DNA of 64,000 bases from AC-32 sp963766375 (GCA_963766375.1 CAVXZG010000006.1:248001-312000); one strand, 5' to 3'. Shown: positions 15,179 through 26,313, counted from the first letter of the stretch. Numbers and translations: made by a program. Notes: generated by a model from the letters alone, not told the origin.

Positions 15179-15298
15179 GGTCGCTTGCGACGCCGACCAT
15201 GAAAGGCCGTGCAGGCTTTGCCTGTGCGGCCGTTTCGATGGTCGCTTGCGACGCCGACCATGAAAGCCGTGCGGGCTTTGCCTGTGCGGCCGTTTGAT
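15179..15298. repeat. Two tandem copies of a 59-61 bp double-hairpin repeat
   Basis: Copies at 15179-15239 and 15240-15298 differ at a few positions. Each begins GGTCGCTTGCGACGCCGACC (stem GGTCG/CGACC-like) and continues with a longer hairpin around GGCTTTGCC flanked by GCCGTGC and GTGCGGCC, whose mismatches are G-U compatible, suggesting an RNA-level structure. No open reading frame is implied. Located between dcd and the DUF4015 gene, within its upstream region. Confidence 0.8.
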
Positions 15299-15340
15299 GC
15301 GGTAGCTGGCGCCGAACGGCCTATGCTTGTCGTCCTTTCG

Positions 15341-16499
15341 ATGACTGAACCCGACTCGAGCGCCCGTCAACGCGAGCGGCGCCGGCAGCGGCGCCGACGG
15401 CAGGTTCGGCTTCGCCGCACCGTCGCGGGCGGCGTGCTGCTCGCGCTGGCTGCCGGGATTACGCTCGGCGCGCGGGCCGTAGGCAGCCACCAGAGCGCCG
15501 GCAAGCCCGCCGCGGCCGTGAAAGCGAAGCCCCAGCCCGGCGCGCCGCGAGGTTCCCGACGAGATTCGCGGCGTCCACGTGTCGATGGCGCTGGCCTCCC
15601 TTCCCGGGAAGCTCGAGGAGTACCTCGCATTGCCTGGGTTGAACACGATCGAGCTGGACGTGAAGGACGAGAACGGGCGGGTCGGCTTCGTGCCCTCGTC
15701 GGTTCCACTCGCCCGGCGCACCGGCGCGGCTGGGCGGTACTACAAGGCGAGCCAGGTCGCGCGGCAGGTGCACGCGCACGGCGCCTACTTGATCGGGCGC
15801 GTGGTGACCTTCGAGGATCCGGTTCTGTCCGAACAGCGGCCCGACCTCGCCATTCACACGAGCGACGGCTCGATCTGGCGCAACAACGCCGGCCTCGGCT
15901 GGACGAATCCGTACGACCGGCGGGTCTGGCGCTACAACGTCGACCTGGCGGCGGCCGCGGTGAAGGCCGGGTTCGACGAGATCCAGTTCGACTACGTGCG
16001 CTTCCCGAGCGACGGCGACCTCTCGCTGATCCGTTATCCGGGCAAGCGGACGCAGACCATGCGCTGGACGATTCCCGCCTTCGTGCAGTACGCGGGGAAG
16101 CGGTTGCACCCTCTCGGCGGCCGCGTCTCCGTGGATGTCTTCGGCCTCTCGGCCACGCGCGACCTGGGGATCGGCCAGCTGCCTCGCCGTGTCTCGCGCT
16201 ACGTGGATGCGGTCTACCCGATGGTCTACCCCTCGCACTACAACCCGGGCGAGTATGGGATCTCGGACCCGAACGCAGCTCCCGGCCAGACGGTCACCCG
16301 CTCGCTGGAGGACTTCGAGCGCGCGCTCGAGGGCCGGAAGACGAGGCTCACGCCATGGCTCCAGGACTTCTCGCTGGGGCGGACGTACACGCTCGAGGAC
16401 GTGCTCTCGCAGGTGGCTGCGGCGCGTGGCCAGCACACGGGCGGGTTCCTGCTCTGGAACCCCGAAGGTTTGTACACGGCATCGGTGTTGCAGCCGTAG
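15341..16499 (+). CDS. DUF4015-type putative glycoside hydrolase, membrane anchored, one frameshift
   Basis: About 385 codons. The N-terminus is very basic (RQRERRRQRRRRQVRLRR), followed by one transmembrane/signal helix (about 30-48) and a linker; the frame then shifts +1 near 15530-15552, resuming with EVPDEIRGVHVSMALASLPGK. The C-terminal about 300 residues match the DUF4015 TIM-barrel pattern: IELDVKDENG, IGRVVTFEDPVL, IQFDYVRFPSDG, VSVDVFGLSAT, VYPMVYPSHY and FLLWNPEGLY. Family members are putative polysaccharide hydrolases. Cell-surface location is inferred from the anchor. Confidence 0.8.
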
Positions 16500-16543
16500 C
16501 TGCATGAGCGTTATGCAGGTATGCGACCGGCCGGGTACTGCGC

Positions 16544-16549
16544 TATCGT
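16544..16549 (+). promoter_or_regulatory. Putative -10 of gabT
   Basis: TATCGT, 7 nt before the ATG at 16557; leaderless-type spacing. Confidence 0.5.
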
Positions 16550-16556
16550 CAGTCCC

Positions 16557-17879
16557 ATGGCGGTAACGCGAGCGATCGAGCTCCGGACAGCGATCCCGGG
16601 GCCCAAGTCGAAGGCGATCCTCGAACGGAAGGAGCGCGTCATCGCGGACCCGCTCTCGATCTTCCTGCCCGTCGTCGTCGACGAGGCTCGCGGCGCGACG
16701 CTGACCGACGTCGACGGCAACACCTTCATCGACTTCACCGGCGGTGTCGGGTGCCTCAATGTGGGCCACTCGCACCCGCAGGTGGTCGCGGCCGCGCAGG
16801 AGCAGTTGAGCCGCTTCTCCCACACCGATTTCACGATCGTCCCCTATGAGGTGTACGTGACCCTCGCCGAGCGCCTCTGCGAGCTGGCGCCGGTGAGGAA
16901 GCCCGCCAAGGCAGCCTTCTTCAACGCCGGTACCGAGGCCGTGGAGAACGCGATCAAGTTTGCGCGCTCGTACACGAAGCGCCCCGCCGTGATCGGGTTC
17001 GAGGGTGCCTTCCATGGCCGCACGCTGCTCTCGATGACTCTCACCTCGAAGACGCATCCGTACAAGGCGGGGCTCGGTCCGTTCGCGCCCGAGGTCTACC
17101 GCGTGCCCTTCCCGAATGCCTACCGCGGGCCGAGCTCAGTCGAAGCGCTCGAAGCGCTCGAGCGGGCGTTGGTGACGCAGGTCGCCGCCGAAAGCGTCGC
17201 GGCGATCGTGATCGAACCGGTTCAGGGCGAGGGTGGCTTCGTGGTCGCGCCGCCGGAGTTCCTCCAGGGAGTCCGCCGGATCTGCGACGACAACGGGATC
17301 GTCATGGTCGTGGACGAGGTGCAGACCGGCTTCGGCCGCACCGGGCGCATGTGGGGAATCGAGCACTCGGGCGTCGAGCCCGACCTCGTCACCGTGGCGA
17401 AGTCGATCGCCGCGGGCCTGCCACTGTCGGCCGTGCTCGGCACGGCGGAGATCATGGACGCCCCAGGCGACTCGGCGATCGGCGGCACCTACGTCGGCAA
17501 CCCGGTCGCGCAGGCAGCTGCGCTGGCCGTGCTGGACGTGTTCGAGGAGGAGGGCCTGAACGAGCGCGCGGCCGCGATCGGCGAGACGATCCGAGCGCGG
17601 ATGATTTCCTGGCAAGAGCGCTGGGACGCCATCGGCGACGTGCGAGGACTCGGGGCGATGCTGGCGATCGAGCTCGTTCACGACCGCGAGACGAAGAACC
17701 CTGCGCCCGAGCTGGCAAGCGCCGTCGTCGAGGCCGCCTCGGAGCGTGGCCTGCTGCTCCTCAAGTCCGGGATCTACTCGAACTGCATTCGCGTGCTCTG
17801 CCCGCTCGTCGTCTCGGACGCAGAGCTGGACGAAGCCCTCGGCGTCTGGGAGCAGGCGCTGGACGCTTCTCTGGCTTAG
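16557..17879 (+). CDS. gabT: Class III aminotransferase, 4-aminobutyrate transaminase-like
   Basis: 440 aa PLP enzyme. FFNAGTEAVENAIKFARS, FHGRTLLSMTLTSK, VIEPVQGEGGFVVAP, VVDEVQTGFGRTGRMWG (Asp contacting the PLP ring) and TVAKSIAAGLPLSAVLG with the PLP-binding Lys are in the usual order; FTGGVGCLNVGHSHPQVV is typical of GABA/4-aminobutyrate aminotransferases. The ATG is chosen by the TATCGT spacing and because the family starts about 12 residues before LRTAIPGPKS. GABA is the most likely substrate; other omega-amino acids cannot be excluded. Confidence 0.9.
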   Translation: MAVTRAIELRTAIPGPKSKAILERKERVIADPLSIFLPVVVDEARGATLTDVDGNTFIDFTGGVGCLNVGHSHPQVVAAAQEQLSRFSHTDFTIVPYEVYVTLAERLCELAPVRKPAKAAFFNAGTEAVENAIKFARSYTKRPAVIGFEGAFHGRTLLSMTLTSKTHPYKAGLGPFAPEVYRVPFPNAYRGPSSVEALEALERALVTQVAAESVAAIVIEPVQGEGGFVVAPPEFLQGVRRICDDNGIVMVVDEVQTGFGRTGRMWGIEHSGVEPDLVTVAKSIAAGLPLSAVLGTAEIMDAPGDSAIGGTYVGNPVAQAAALAVLDVFEEEGLNERAAAIGETIRARMISWQERWDAIGDVRGLGAMLAIELVHDRETKNPAPELASAVVEAASERGLLLLKSGIYSNCIRVLCPLVVSDAELDEALGVWEQALDASLA

Positions 17880-17901
17880 GCACAGCTCGCGAAGGGCACA
17901 A

Positions 17902-19372
17902 TTGAGCGTTGTGGTCGGCGAGCTGATCGCGGGGCGCTACGAGGTGCAAGAGCTCGTGGGAACCGGCGGCATGTCGAGTGTCTACCGCGCCCACGACCGG
18001 CTGCTCGAGCGAGACGTTGCGATCAAGGTGCTGCACGAGCAGTTCACGGCGGACGGCGAGTACGTCGAGCGCTTCCGCCGGGAGGCGCGCGCGGTGGCGC
18101 AGCTCTCGCACCCGAACATCGTCACGGTGATCGACCGCGGGGAGCAGGACGACCGCCAGTTCATCGTTTTCGAGTACGTGGACGGCGAGAACCTCAAGGC
18201 GCTGGTCGATCGCGAGGGCCCGTTGCCGGAGCGGGAGGCGATCGAGCTCGCGCTGCAGGTCGCCCGCGCGCTCGGCTTCGCGCACGAGCAAGGCCTGGTC
18301 CACCGCGACGTCAAGCCGCAGAACGTGCTCCTGAACGACGGGCGCCAGGCGAAGGTCACCGATTTCGGCATCGCGCGCTCGCTCGACGTCCAGGGCGGCC
18401 TGACGCAGACCGGCACGGTGATGGGAACGAGCGACTACATCGCGCCGGAGCAGGCGCGGGGCTCTCGAGTCGACGCCCAGAGCGACATCTACTCGCTCGG
18501 CACGGTCCTCTACGAGTTGCTGACCGGCGAGGTGCCGTTCGCCGGCGACAACTTCGTGGCCGTCGCGATGCAGCACATCAACCAGCCGCCGCCGAGCGTG
18601 CGGGAGCGGCGGCCGGAGCTCTCGCCCTGCGTGGACGAGGTCGTGCGGCGAGCCATGGCCAAGGAGCCACGCGACCGCTTCCGTTCGATGGAAGAGCTCT
18701 GCGCGGCGCTCAGCGAGCTGCCTCGCCGAGCTCGATGGCGTGACCGGCGCGCAGACGATGGTGGTTGCGCCGCAACGGCGCCGCCGTCGGTCCCGGCCTG
18801 CCCGCCCGCCGGCCGAACGCCCGAGCGTGTGGCCGCTGATCATGCTCCTGGCCGGGCTGGCCGTCCTGGCCGGGATCCTCGCCGCCGTCTTCACGTTCAC
18901 CGACTCCTCGCAGAAGATCCGCGATGTCATTGGCGGCAAAAGCACCGCTCCAGCCTCAGGCGCGACGGTGGCGTTGAAGGGACTGACCTCGTACGACCCG
19001 GAGGGCGACAACCGGAGCGAGCACAGCGAGGATGCTCACCTCGCGACCGACGGTCAGATGAGCACGTACTGGACGACGGAGCGGTACAACAGCGGGCTCC
19101 AAAAAAGCGGGGTTGGCCTGGTGCTCGACGCCGGGGGCTTGAAGAAGCTCTCGACGCTGGTTGTCAGGAGCGACAGTCCCGGGTTCACCGCCCAGGTCCA
19201 GGCGGGCGCGTCGTCCAGCGGTGGCTTCCTTCCGGTGTCGGATTCCCAGGCCGTCGGGGAAAGGACCGCCTTCTCGATCCGCGGCAAGGCGGCTCGGTAC
19301 TACGTGGTATGGATCACCGATCTCGGCACGAACAACGTCGTGCATGTGAACGAAGTGACCGCTAGGAGCTAG
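17902..19372 (+). CDS. Ser/Thr protein kinase with discoidin-like extracellular domain, one frameshift
   Basis: About 490 codons. Kinase domain: GTGGMSSVYRAHDR (P-loop), VAIKVL, LVHRDVKPQNVLL, TDFGIARS and GTSDYIAPEQARG, ending near residue 275. The frame shifts +1 near 18718-18735; in the new frame a basic stretch is followed by one transmembrane helix (VWPLIMLLAGLAVLAGILAA) and an extracytoplasmic domain with SYDPEGDNRSEHSEDAHLATDG and STYWTTERYN, the beginning of an F5/8-type-C (discoidin) fold like that at the C-terminus of mycobacterial MviN. TTG start chosen for GAAGGG 5 nt upstream; GTG 17911 is an alternative. Probably senses a cell-envelope ligand. Convergent with ddl. Confidence 0.88.
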
Positions 19373-20385
19373 TAGCGCAGGCGTGACTTGCGCTCGTGCC
19401 GTTCGAGCGCGAGCTGCACCAGCCGGTCCACCAGCTCGGGATACGGCACGCCGGAGGCCTCGAAGAGCTTCGCGTAGACGCTCGTCGCGGTGAAGCCGGG
19501 GATCGTGTTCAGCTCGTTGACGAGCACCTCGCCGTCCTCGCGGACGAAGAAGTCGACGCGTGCCATGCCCTCGCACTCGCCGGCGACGAACGACTGCACG
19601 GCCAGCTCCTGCACCCGCTCGATCGCCGCCTGTCCGACGCGCGGCGGCACGAGCAGGTCCATGCCGCCCTCGTCGTACTTCGCCGAGTAGTCGTACCAGT
19701 CGGCGCCGCTGAAGCCGTGCGAGACGATCTCGCCGGGCAGCGAGGCGATCGGCCGGTCGTTGCCGAGCACGCCGCACTCGACCTCGATCCCGTCGACGAA
19801 TTCCTCGACGAGCACCTTGTCGTCGTGCTCGAACGCGAGCTGGACGGCGGCCGCGAGCTCCTGGTCGGTGCCCACCTTCGAGATCCCGACCGACGAGCCG
19901 AGCCGCGCCGGCTTGACGAAGGCCGGGTAGCCGAACGGGTTCTCCGGCCTCTGGCCCTGGCGCAGCGTGATGTTGCGCGTGACCGGGACGCCACGATCCC
20001 GCATCACAGCCTTGAAGACGTCCTTGTCCATCGCGAGCGCCGAGCCGAGCACGCCGGCTCCTACATACGGGATGCCGGCGAGCTCGAGCAAGCCCTGCAC
20101 GGTGCCGTCCTCGCCGAAGGGCCCGTGCAGGACCGGGAAGACCACGTCCACCTCGCCGAGGGTCGCGGGCACCTTGGCCGCGGGCACCGGCAACGTCTCG
20201 ATGACGCTTCCATCCTCGCCGGTGCCGAGCTCCCACTGGCCGTCACGGCCGATCTCGACGGTGACCGCGTCGTAGCGCTCGGGGTCGAGCGCGTCGAGGA
20301 CGGAGCGCGCGGAGGCGATGCGAGATCTCGTGCTCGCGACGAGCGTCCGCCCATGAGGACCGCGACGCGGATGCGGCCGGCTCAC
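19369..20385 (-). CDS. ddl: D-alanine--D-alanine ligase, frameshifted near the N-terminus
   Basis: ATP-grasp ligase making the D-Ala-D-Ala dipeptide of peptidoglycan. Clear motifs: FPVLHGPFGEDGTVQGLLE, GIPYVGAGVLGSALAMDK, FVKPARLGSSVGISKV, VEEFVDGIEVECGVLGN, YDYSAKYDEGG and VNELNTIPGFT. Near the start, two extra C residues must be removed to read MGGRSSEHEISIASARSVLDAL, and a third gives a GTG start overlapping the kinase stop (VSGRIRVAVLMGG). Downstream and translationally coupled to pknB, tying precursor synthesis to the cell-wall kinase operon. Confidence 0.92.
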   Translation of the reverse strand: MSRPHPRRGPHGRTLVASTRSRIASARSVLDALDPERYDAVTVEIGRDGQWELGTGEDGSVIETLPVPAAKVPATLGEVDVVFPVLHGPFGEDGTVQGLLELAGIPYVGAGVLGSALAMDKDVFKAVMRDRGVPVTRNITLRQGQRPENPFGYPAFVKPARLGSSVGISKVGTDQELAAAVQLAFEHDDKVLVEEFVDGIEVECGVLGNDRPIASLPGEIVSHGFSGADWYDYSAKYDEGGMDLLVPPRVGQAAIERVQELAVQSFVAGECEGMARVDFFVREDGEVLVNELNTIPGFTATSVYAKLFEASGVPYPELVDRLVQLALERHERKSRLRY

Positions 20386-22323
20386 GGGACCGGCGGCGGC
20401 GGCTCGGTCTGCGAGATCCGACCGACCGTGATCGTGACCATCGTCCCCTTCTTCGACTGCGTGCCGCCCGTCGGGCTCTGGTCGAGCACGATCCCGTCGA
20501 GGCCCGGGTCGGTCACGGCCTGGCTCTTCACCTGCACCTTGAAGCCGGCGCTCGTGAGCGTATCGCGCGCGGACTGCTCGTCCTGGCTCGTCACGTCCGG
20601 CACGGTCGAGGTCTTGGGGCCCTTCGAGACGCTGAGCGTGATCGTCGAGCCCGGCGGGCGCCGAGCCACTCGGGCTCTGGTCGACGACGGTGTCCGCGGC
20701 GTCATTGCTGTCGACGTCCCTACGCGACACTGCGAAGCCTTCGTGCTGCAACGCGGCGCTCGCCTGGTCGAAGGGGAGCCCGATCACCGAGGGCACCGAG
20801 ACGTCGGACGGCCCGCTCGAGACGTTGATTCGAACCTTGCTGCCCTTCTCCACCGTCTCGCCGGGCGGCGGGTCCTGGCCGGTGACCGTGTCCACCGGTT
20901 TGCCCGAGGGCACCGGGAAGGCCTTCGCGACTAAGCCCGCATTCGTGAGCGTGCTCACCGCATCGGCCTGCGACTTCCCGATCACGCTGGGCACTTCGAC
21001 GGTCTCCTTCCCCTTCGAGACCGTGATGTCCACGTTGCCGTTCTTCTGGAGCTTCTCGCCCGCGTCCGGGCTCTGGCTGATGACGACGCCTTGCTCGATC
21101 TCGTCGCTGAACTCGCGCGACACCCGCGGAACGAGCCCAGCGTCTCGGATCTTCGCCTTTGCCAGCGGCTCCCGCGACCCCTCGACGAGTGGAACCGAAA
21201 CCGGTTTGTTGGCGTTCAGCTGGTCCTGGATCTTCGTGTAGGCGAACCAGGCGGCGCCCGCGGCGGCCGCCAGGAGCAGCACCGAGAGGACCCACGGCCA
21301 GACCGGCCTGCGCCGGCGCGGCGGCCCCTCGTAGCCGTAGTAGCCCGCGGGCGGCGTGGCGCCCGGTGGAGCAGGTCGGCTCGGCTCCCCGGGGCGGGGT
21401 CGTGCGATCACGGAGGTCGGCGCGGCAGCCATCAGCCCGGAGCCGGAGAGCACCGCGGTCGCCGCCTCCTCGGTTTCCGGGTCGACAGGCAGGCCTTCCG
21501 CTACGCGGGCCAGGTCGGCGTTCATCTCCTCGGCGCTCTGGTAGCGCTCGCCTGGATCCTTCGCCAGCGCGCGCAACACGACCGAGTCCAGGTCGTGCGG
21601 GATCTCCGGCCGAAGCTCCGACGGCGGCCTGGGCACTTCCGAGAGATGCTTCATCGCGATCTCGAGCGGCGTATCGCCGGTGAACGGAACCTGGCCGGTC
21701 AGCATCTCGTAGAGCACGACCCCGACCGAGTAGAGGTCGGAGGTCTGGTCGACCGGCGCGCCGCGCGCCTGCTCGGGCGAGAGGTACTGGGCGGTGCCGA
21801 TGATCGAGCCGACCTCGGTCATCTGGCTCGCGCCCGAGCGCGCGATGCCGAAGTCCGTCACCTTCACGCGCCCTTCGGCGCCGATGAGCACGTTGTGCGG
21901 CTTGATGTCACGGTGGACGATCCCCTGCTTGTGCGCGGCTGCCAGCGCGGCCAGGATGTTGCGCGCGTATTCGATCGCGACCTTGATCGGCGCCGGCCCA
22001 CGCCCGACGATCAGCTCCTTGAGCGAGCGGCCGTCGAGGAACTCCATCGCGATGTAGTACGTGCCCTCAGCCTCGCCGCGGTCGTAGATCGAGACGATGT
22101 TCGGGTGCGAGAGCCCGGCGGCATTCTTCGCCTCGCGCCGGAAGCGCTCGATGAACGAGTCGTCGGCCGCGTGGCGGTCGTTGAGGATCTTGATCGCCAC
22201 CTGCCGGCCCAGCTCCTGGTCCTCGGCGAGGTAGACGTCCGCCATCCCGCCCGCACCGAGCTTGCGGACGATGCGGTAGCGGCCGTCGAAGACGGTCCCG
22301 ATCAGCGTGTCTGAGACGGCCAT
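20382..22323 (-). CDS. pknB: PASTA-domain Ser/Thr protein kinase, one frameshift
   Basis: About 647 codons. Kinase domain 12-270 (LGAGGMADVYLAEDQ, VAIKIL, IVHRDIKPHNVLI, TDFGIARSG, GTAQYLSPEQARG), Pro-rich juxtamembrane segment, transmembrane helix about 345-365 (VWPWVLSVLLLAAAAG), then four PASTA repeats beginning VPLVEGSREPLAKAKI, VEVPSVIGKSQADAV, VSVPSVIGLPFDQASA and, after a +1 shift near 20665-20705, VPDVTSQDEQSARD. PASTA repeats bind peptidoglycan fragments and lipid II. ATG 22323 lies 14 bp after the pbpA stop with a GGAG motif. Probably phosphorylates FhaA/FhaB/MviN-type partners, by analogy with Mycobacterium. Confidence 0.94.
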
Positions 22324-22337
22324 GTCTCCATCAGAGG

Positions 22338-23835
22338 TTAGGGATTCGACCTTCCTGCCAGGAGCGCCTGCATGACCGACTTCGCAATCGGAGCCGCAAC
22401 CTGGCCGCCGAAGCCGGTCTGGTTCTGCGAGAACGACGGCGACTGCCACCCGCGGGCGATTCGCCGGCGCGAAGCAGATGAACCAGGACGTGTACCGTGC
22501 CGCTGACTCCGGTTTCAGCGGTACCGGTCTTGCCGGCGACCTGGATGCCGGGGATCTGCGCCGCGGTGCCGGTGCCGCTCTGGACCGCGCCGACCATCAT
22601 CGACGTGAGCTCGTGCGAGGTGCGCGTGCTGATCGCGCGCCGAGCTTGCTGGGGGCGAGTGCGGCTGATGACGCCGCCCGCCGGGCCCGGTGACGCGTCC
22701 GACGACGTAGGGCTTCATCACGACGCCGTGGTTGGCGACGCCGCGCGGCGACCATCGCCATCTGGATCGGCGTCGCGAGCAGTCGCCTCCTGCCCGAACG
22801 CGAGCCGGCCCGGGTCGACCTGGAGGTCGGGCTTCGTCGGGCGAGAACAGCCTCGGCCCGTGGTAGAGGCCGCTGGGCGAGCGCTCGTTCGCGGGCGTCT
22901 CGAGCGGTGGGTCTTCGTAGAAGCCGTACCGCTTCGGCGTAGCCGAGGATCCTGCCCGCCCCGAGTGGTCTTGCCGATGTTGCAGAAGACGGAGTTGATC
23001 GAGTGCTCGAGGCCTGTGGCGAGGTCGACCGAGCCGAACGTCTCCGGCGCTTCGGGATTGCCGGCGTTCCGGACCTTCTTGCCGTACTCGATGCAGTACC
23101 CGGGGTCGTCGAAGCGGGAGTCCGGCGTGAAGCGGCCGGTGTCGAGCGCTGCGCTGGCGGTCACGACCTTGAAGGTGGAGCCCGGGGTGAAGAGCCCGTC
23201 GGTGGCGCGGTTGAGCAGCGGAGCCGGCGGCGAGCAGGACGCCCGGATGTTGTTTATCGCTCCGAAGTTGCTCTCGACCAGGTTCGGGTCGAAGGTCGGC
23301 CGCGAGGCGGCGACGAGCACTGCGCCGGTGCGCGTGTCGAGCGCGACCACCGAGCCGCAACTGCCAGCGTAGCTGCTCCATCGCCAGCCGCTGCGCAGCC
23401 GGGCCGCATGGTCAGCCAGAGGTCGTTGCCCTTGATCGTCGCGCCGCGGATCCGGTTGAGCGTGGTGTCGAGGACGGTGTGGAGGTTCGCGTTGGAGCCG
23501 GTCAGATAGTCGTTCTCCGAGGCCTCGAGCCCGGAGCGGGAGCGGGACTGGGTCGAGTAGCCGACGATGTGCGCGAACAGCCCGTGCTGCGGGTAGCGCC
23601 GGAAGTAGAGCGTCTGGCCCGCCACGCGTCTCTTGCGGTTGGTGGCCAGGATCGTGCCGTCGGCGGCGCGGATCAGCCCGCGCTTGATCGAGAACTGCGC
23701 CACCCGCTGGATCTCGTTGTCCTGCCGGTCGGCGAGCCCGGCGGTCGCCCAGGTCTGCCAGTAGGTCGTTGCGACGATCAGCGCGGCCATGAGGCCGAGG
23801 CCGACGAGCGCGAGGCGGGCGATCTGGCGGTTCAT
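22338..23835 (-). CDS. pbpA: Class B penicillin-binding protein PbpA, several frameshifts
   Basis: Peptidoglycan D,D-transpeptidase. N-terminal membrane helix (ALVGLGLMAALIVATTYWQTW), GLIRAADGTILA, then the transpeptidase domain with PGSTFKVVTA (catalytic Ser/Lys), EHSINSVFCN (SxN) and VAGKTGTAE (KTG). At least five one-base insertions break the frame (around 23340-23410, 22925-22970, 22780-22870 and 22480-22500), so only the concatenated frames give a full protein, ending in AKSVMQALLAGRSNP at 22338. Start ATG overlaps the ftsW stop. The density of breaks could mean a pseudogene, but intact catalytic motifs and identical errors in neighbours favour sequence error. Confidence 0.85.
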
Positions 23836-25137
23836 GCGCGCTCCGCGTTGGCGCGGTTGGAGACCAGCAGGAGGCCCGCGAGCAGGACGAAGTTCGCGAC
23901 GACGCTCGAGCCCCCGTAGCTGACGAACGGGAGCGTGATCCCCGTGAGCGGGATGACCCGAAGGATGCCGCCGACGATGATGAACGTCTGCAGCGCGAAC
24001 GCGAACGTGAGGCCGACCGCGAGCAGCTTCGAGAAGCCGTCGTGGGCGAGCATCGCGATCTTGAAGCCGCGCGCGACGAAGAGCATGTAGACGAGCAGCA
24101 GGGCCGAGACGCCGACGAGCCCGAGCTCCTGCGCGAGCGCCGAGTAGATGAAGTCGGTGTTCAGGTACGGGATCAGCTCGTGCCCCGACGTGGTCTCGAA
24201 GGTGCCCTTGCCGAGACCGGTGCCGAACCAGTTGCCGTGCGCCACCGAGTAGAGCGACTTCACGAGCTGGTAGCTGGCGCAGTCCTGCCGCGGCAGCGGC
24301 TTTCCGTTGATCGCGCAGTAGCACCGCGTGGTCGGTCCAGGGGTGAAGCCAGATCGTCACGCGGTCGCGCACGTGCGCGACGAAGTGATAGACGCCGAAC
24401 GCACCCGCAAGGAAGAGGCCCGCGCCGAGGCCGACGTAGAGCAGCCGGCCGGTCGCGACGTAGACCATCGCCAGGAAGATCCCGAAGTAGAGGAGCGCGC
24501 TGCCGAGGTCGTTCGTCTCGACGAGGACGAGCATCGCGCCGCCCCAGATCAGCAGCAGCGGCCCGAAGTCCTTCAGGCGTCCCTGTGCCAGCACCTCGCG
24601 CTTCTCGCGCAGGTACCCGGCGAGGAACACAATTAGGAACACCTTCGCGAGCTCGCCCGGCTGGAACTGGAGCGAGCCGACATGCACCCAGAGGCGAGCG
24701 CCGTTGACCGAGGTGCCGAGCCCGGGCACTGCAGGCAGGACGAGCAGCCCGATCGCCGTCAGGCCGAAGAGGTACTTGTAGCTCTCGAGCCGCCGGTAGT
24801 CGCGGTGGAGCACGTACAGCGTGACCGAGAACGCGGCCAGGGCAACCACGATCCAGAGGCCCTGGCGGAATGCGTCGGAGGGGTTGAGCCGGTAGATCTC
24901 GGTCAGGCCGATGCCGGTCAGCAGGCCCGCCATGGGCAGCAGGTACGGGTCGGCGAACGGCACGGCCAGCCGCGCGACGAGGTGTGCCGCGAGATAGAGC
25001 GCGAAGAAGAAGCCCGCATACGAGAGCGACGCGGTGGAAACGACGTCTTGCCGCGCGATGTAGACGCTGGCGAACCCGAGCGCGGTCAGGATGCCGACGA
25101 CGATCAGATTCGCGAGCTCGCGGTTCCTCGCGCTCAT
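23832..25137 (-). CDS. ftsW: SEDS-family glycosyltransferase FtsW/RodA, one frameshift
   Basis: About 434 codons, ten or so transmembrane helices. Polymerises lipid II in concert with a class B PBP. Typical: VGSLQFQPGELAKVFLIVFLA, LLLIWGGAMLVLVETNDLGSA (catalytic Asp region), then after a +1 shift near 24300 GTGLGKGTFETTSGHELIPYLNTDF is read, followed by the conserved LPFVSYGGSS. Start and stop overlap pstP and pbpA by 4 bp each. FtsW versus RodA cannot be settled from sequence; the cluster order (pstP-SEDS-PBP-kinase) equals the actinobacterial pstP-rodA-pbpA-pknA/B locus, so RodA is the equally good name. Confidence 0.92.
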
Positions 25138-26313
25138 CTGGCCCCGATCTGCTCCTCGTAGGCACGCACGGCCGCCAGCGCCGAGCCCTCGCTCCGCAGG
25201 CTGTGGTCGAACAGCTTCCTCCGCTCGGCCTGGCTCAGCTGCGCGGCGAGGAGGGGGCTGACGTAGGTGGCGCGGTAGAGGTGCACGTTCCCGACGATGT
25301 TCCAGGGGACGCCCTGGTACACGGCGACGTGGCCGTTCGCCTCCGAGCCCACGAAGTGCGAGCGCCAGAGGCCCCAGACCACGAAGCCGGACGCGCCCAC
25401 GAGCAGCGTCAGAGTCAGGGCCGCCACGAGCAGGCGCCGGCCGGGGCCGCGAGGCTCGCGTCGGCGCCCGTCGCCGTCCGCCGTCTGGATCGCCGGCACC
25501 CGGTCCAGCTCGTCGAGCGTATCCTCGGCGTCCGTCCCGGCATCTGCCCCGTCATCACGGGGAGGCAGCGTGACCGTTTGCTCGAGGTCGTCCTCGCCGC
25601 CGATCTCGAAGAAGACGACGGTGATGTTGTCCTCGCCGCCGCCCTTGTTCGCGGCACGAACGAGCGCTTTGGCCGCGCTCTTGAGGTCGTGGCGGTTGCG
25701 CGCTATCTCCTCCAGGATCGTCTCGTCGTCCACCATCGAGGTGAGCCCGTCGGAGCAGATCAGGAAGAGGTCGCCGGGCCTGGTCTCGACGGAGAAGGTG
25801 TCCACGTCGACGTCGGGGTCGGTTCCCGAGCGCACGCGTGATCACCGAGCGCTGTGGGTGTCCCTCCGCCTCCTCGGGCGAGAGCCTGCCGCTGCGGACG
25901 AGCTCTGCGACCAGGGAGTGGTCCTCGGTGAGCTGCTCGAGGGCGCCACCACGGATCAGGTAGGCGCGCGAGTCGCCGACGTGGCCGAACGCCACCCGCC
26001 CGTCCTCGACGAGCGCGACGGTCATGGTCGTGCCCATCCCGGAGGCGGCGGCGTCCTGCGACTGGCGCTCGTAGACGCGGCGGTTCGCCTGCTGGATGAG
26101 CTCGTCCACGCGCTCCTCGCCGCCCCCGCCCGGCTCCTGCGAGTCCTTCAGCGCTGCGGCGGCGAGGCTCGAGGCGAGCTCGCCGGCCTGGGCGCCGCCC
26201 ATCCCGTCGGCGACCGCGAAGAGCGGTGGCTCGGCGACGAAGGCGTCCTCGTTGTGCCGGCGCCTCCGGCCCGTGTCGGTCAAGGTTGCCGTCTGTCCGA
26301 GGCGCAAGGTCAC
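25134..26313 (-). CDS. pstP: PP2C-type protein phosphatase PstP, one frameshift
   Basis: About 393 codons. Metal-dependent phosphatase reversing the Ser/Thr kinases. Motifs: RRRRHNEDAF, FAVADGMGG, GMGTTMTVAL, VGDSRAYLIRGG, EDHSLVAELV, then after a +1 shift near 25832-25838 (extra A, GTDPDVDVDTFS) LICSDGLTSMVDD and GGGEDNITVVFFE. A transmembrane helix (about 300-322) and a C-terminal extracytoplasmic part of about 70 residues (HVAVYQGVPWNIVGN) follow, as in mycobacterial PstP. GTG start overlaps fhaB, stop overlaps ftsW. Confidence 0.94.

Noticed and set aside
19369..22449. A single 1026-aa kinase-Ddl fusion
   Set aside because: The long frame joins pknB and ddl through wrong-frame sequence between the third PASTA repeat and the Ddl body; frame-corrected genes end and start at a normal TGA/GTG overlap.
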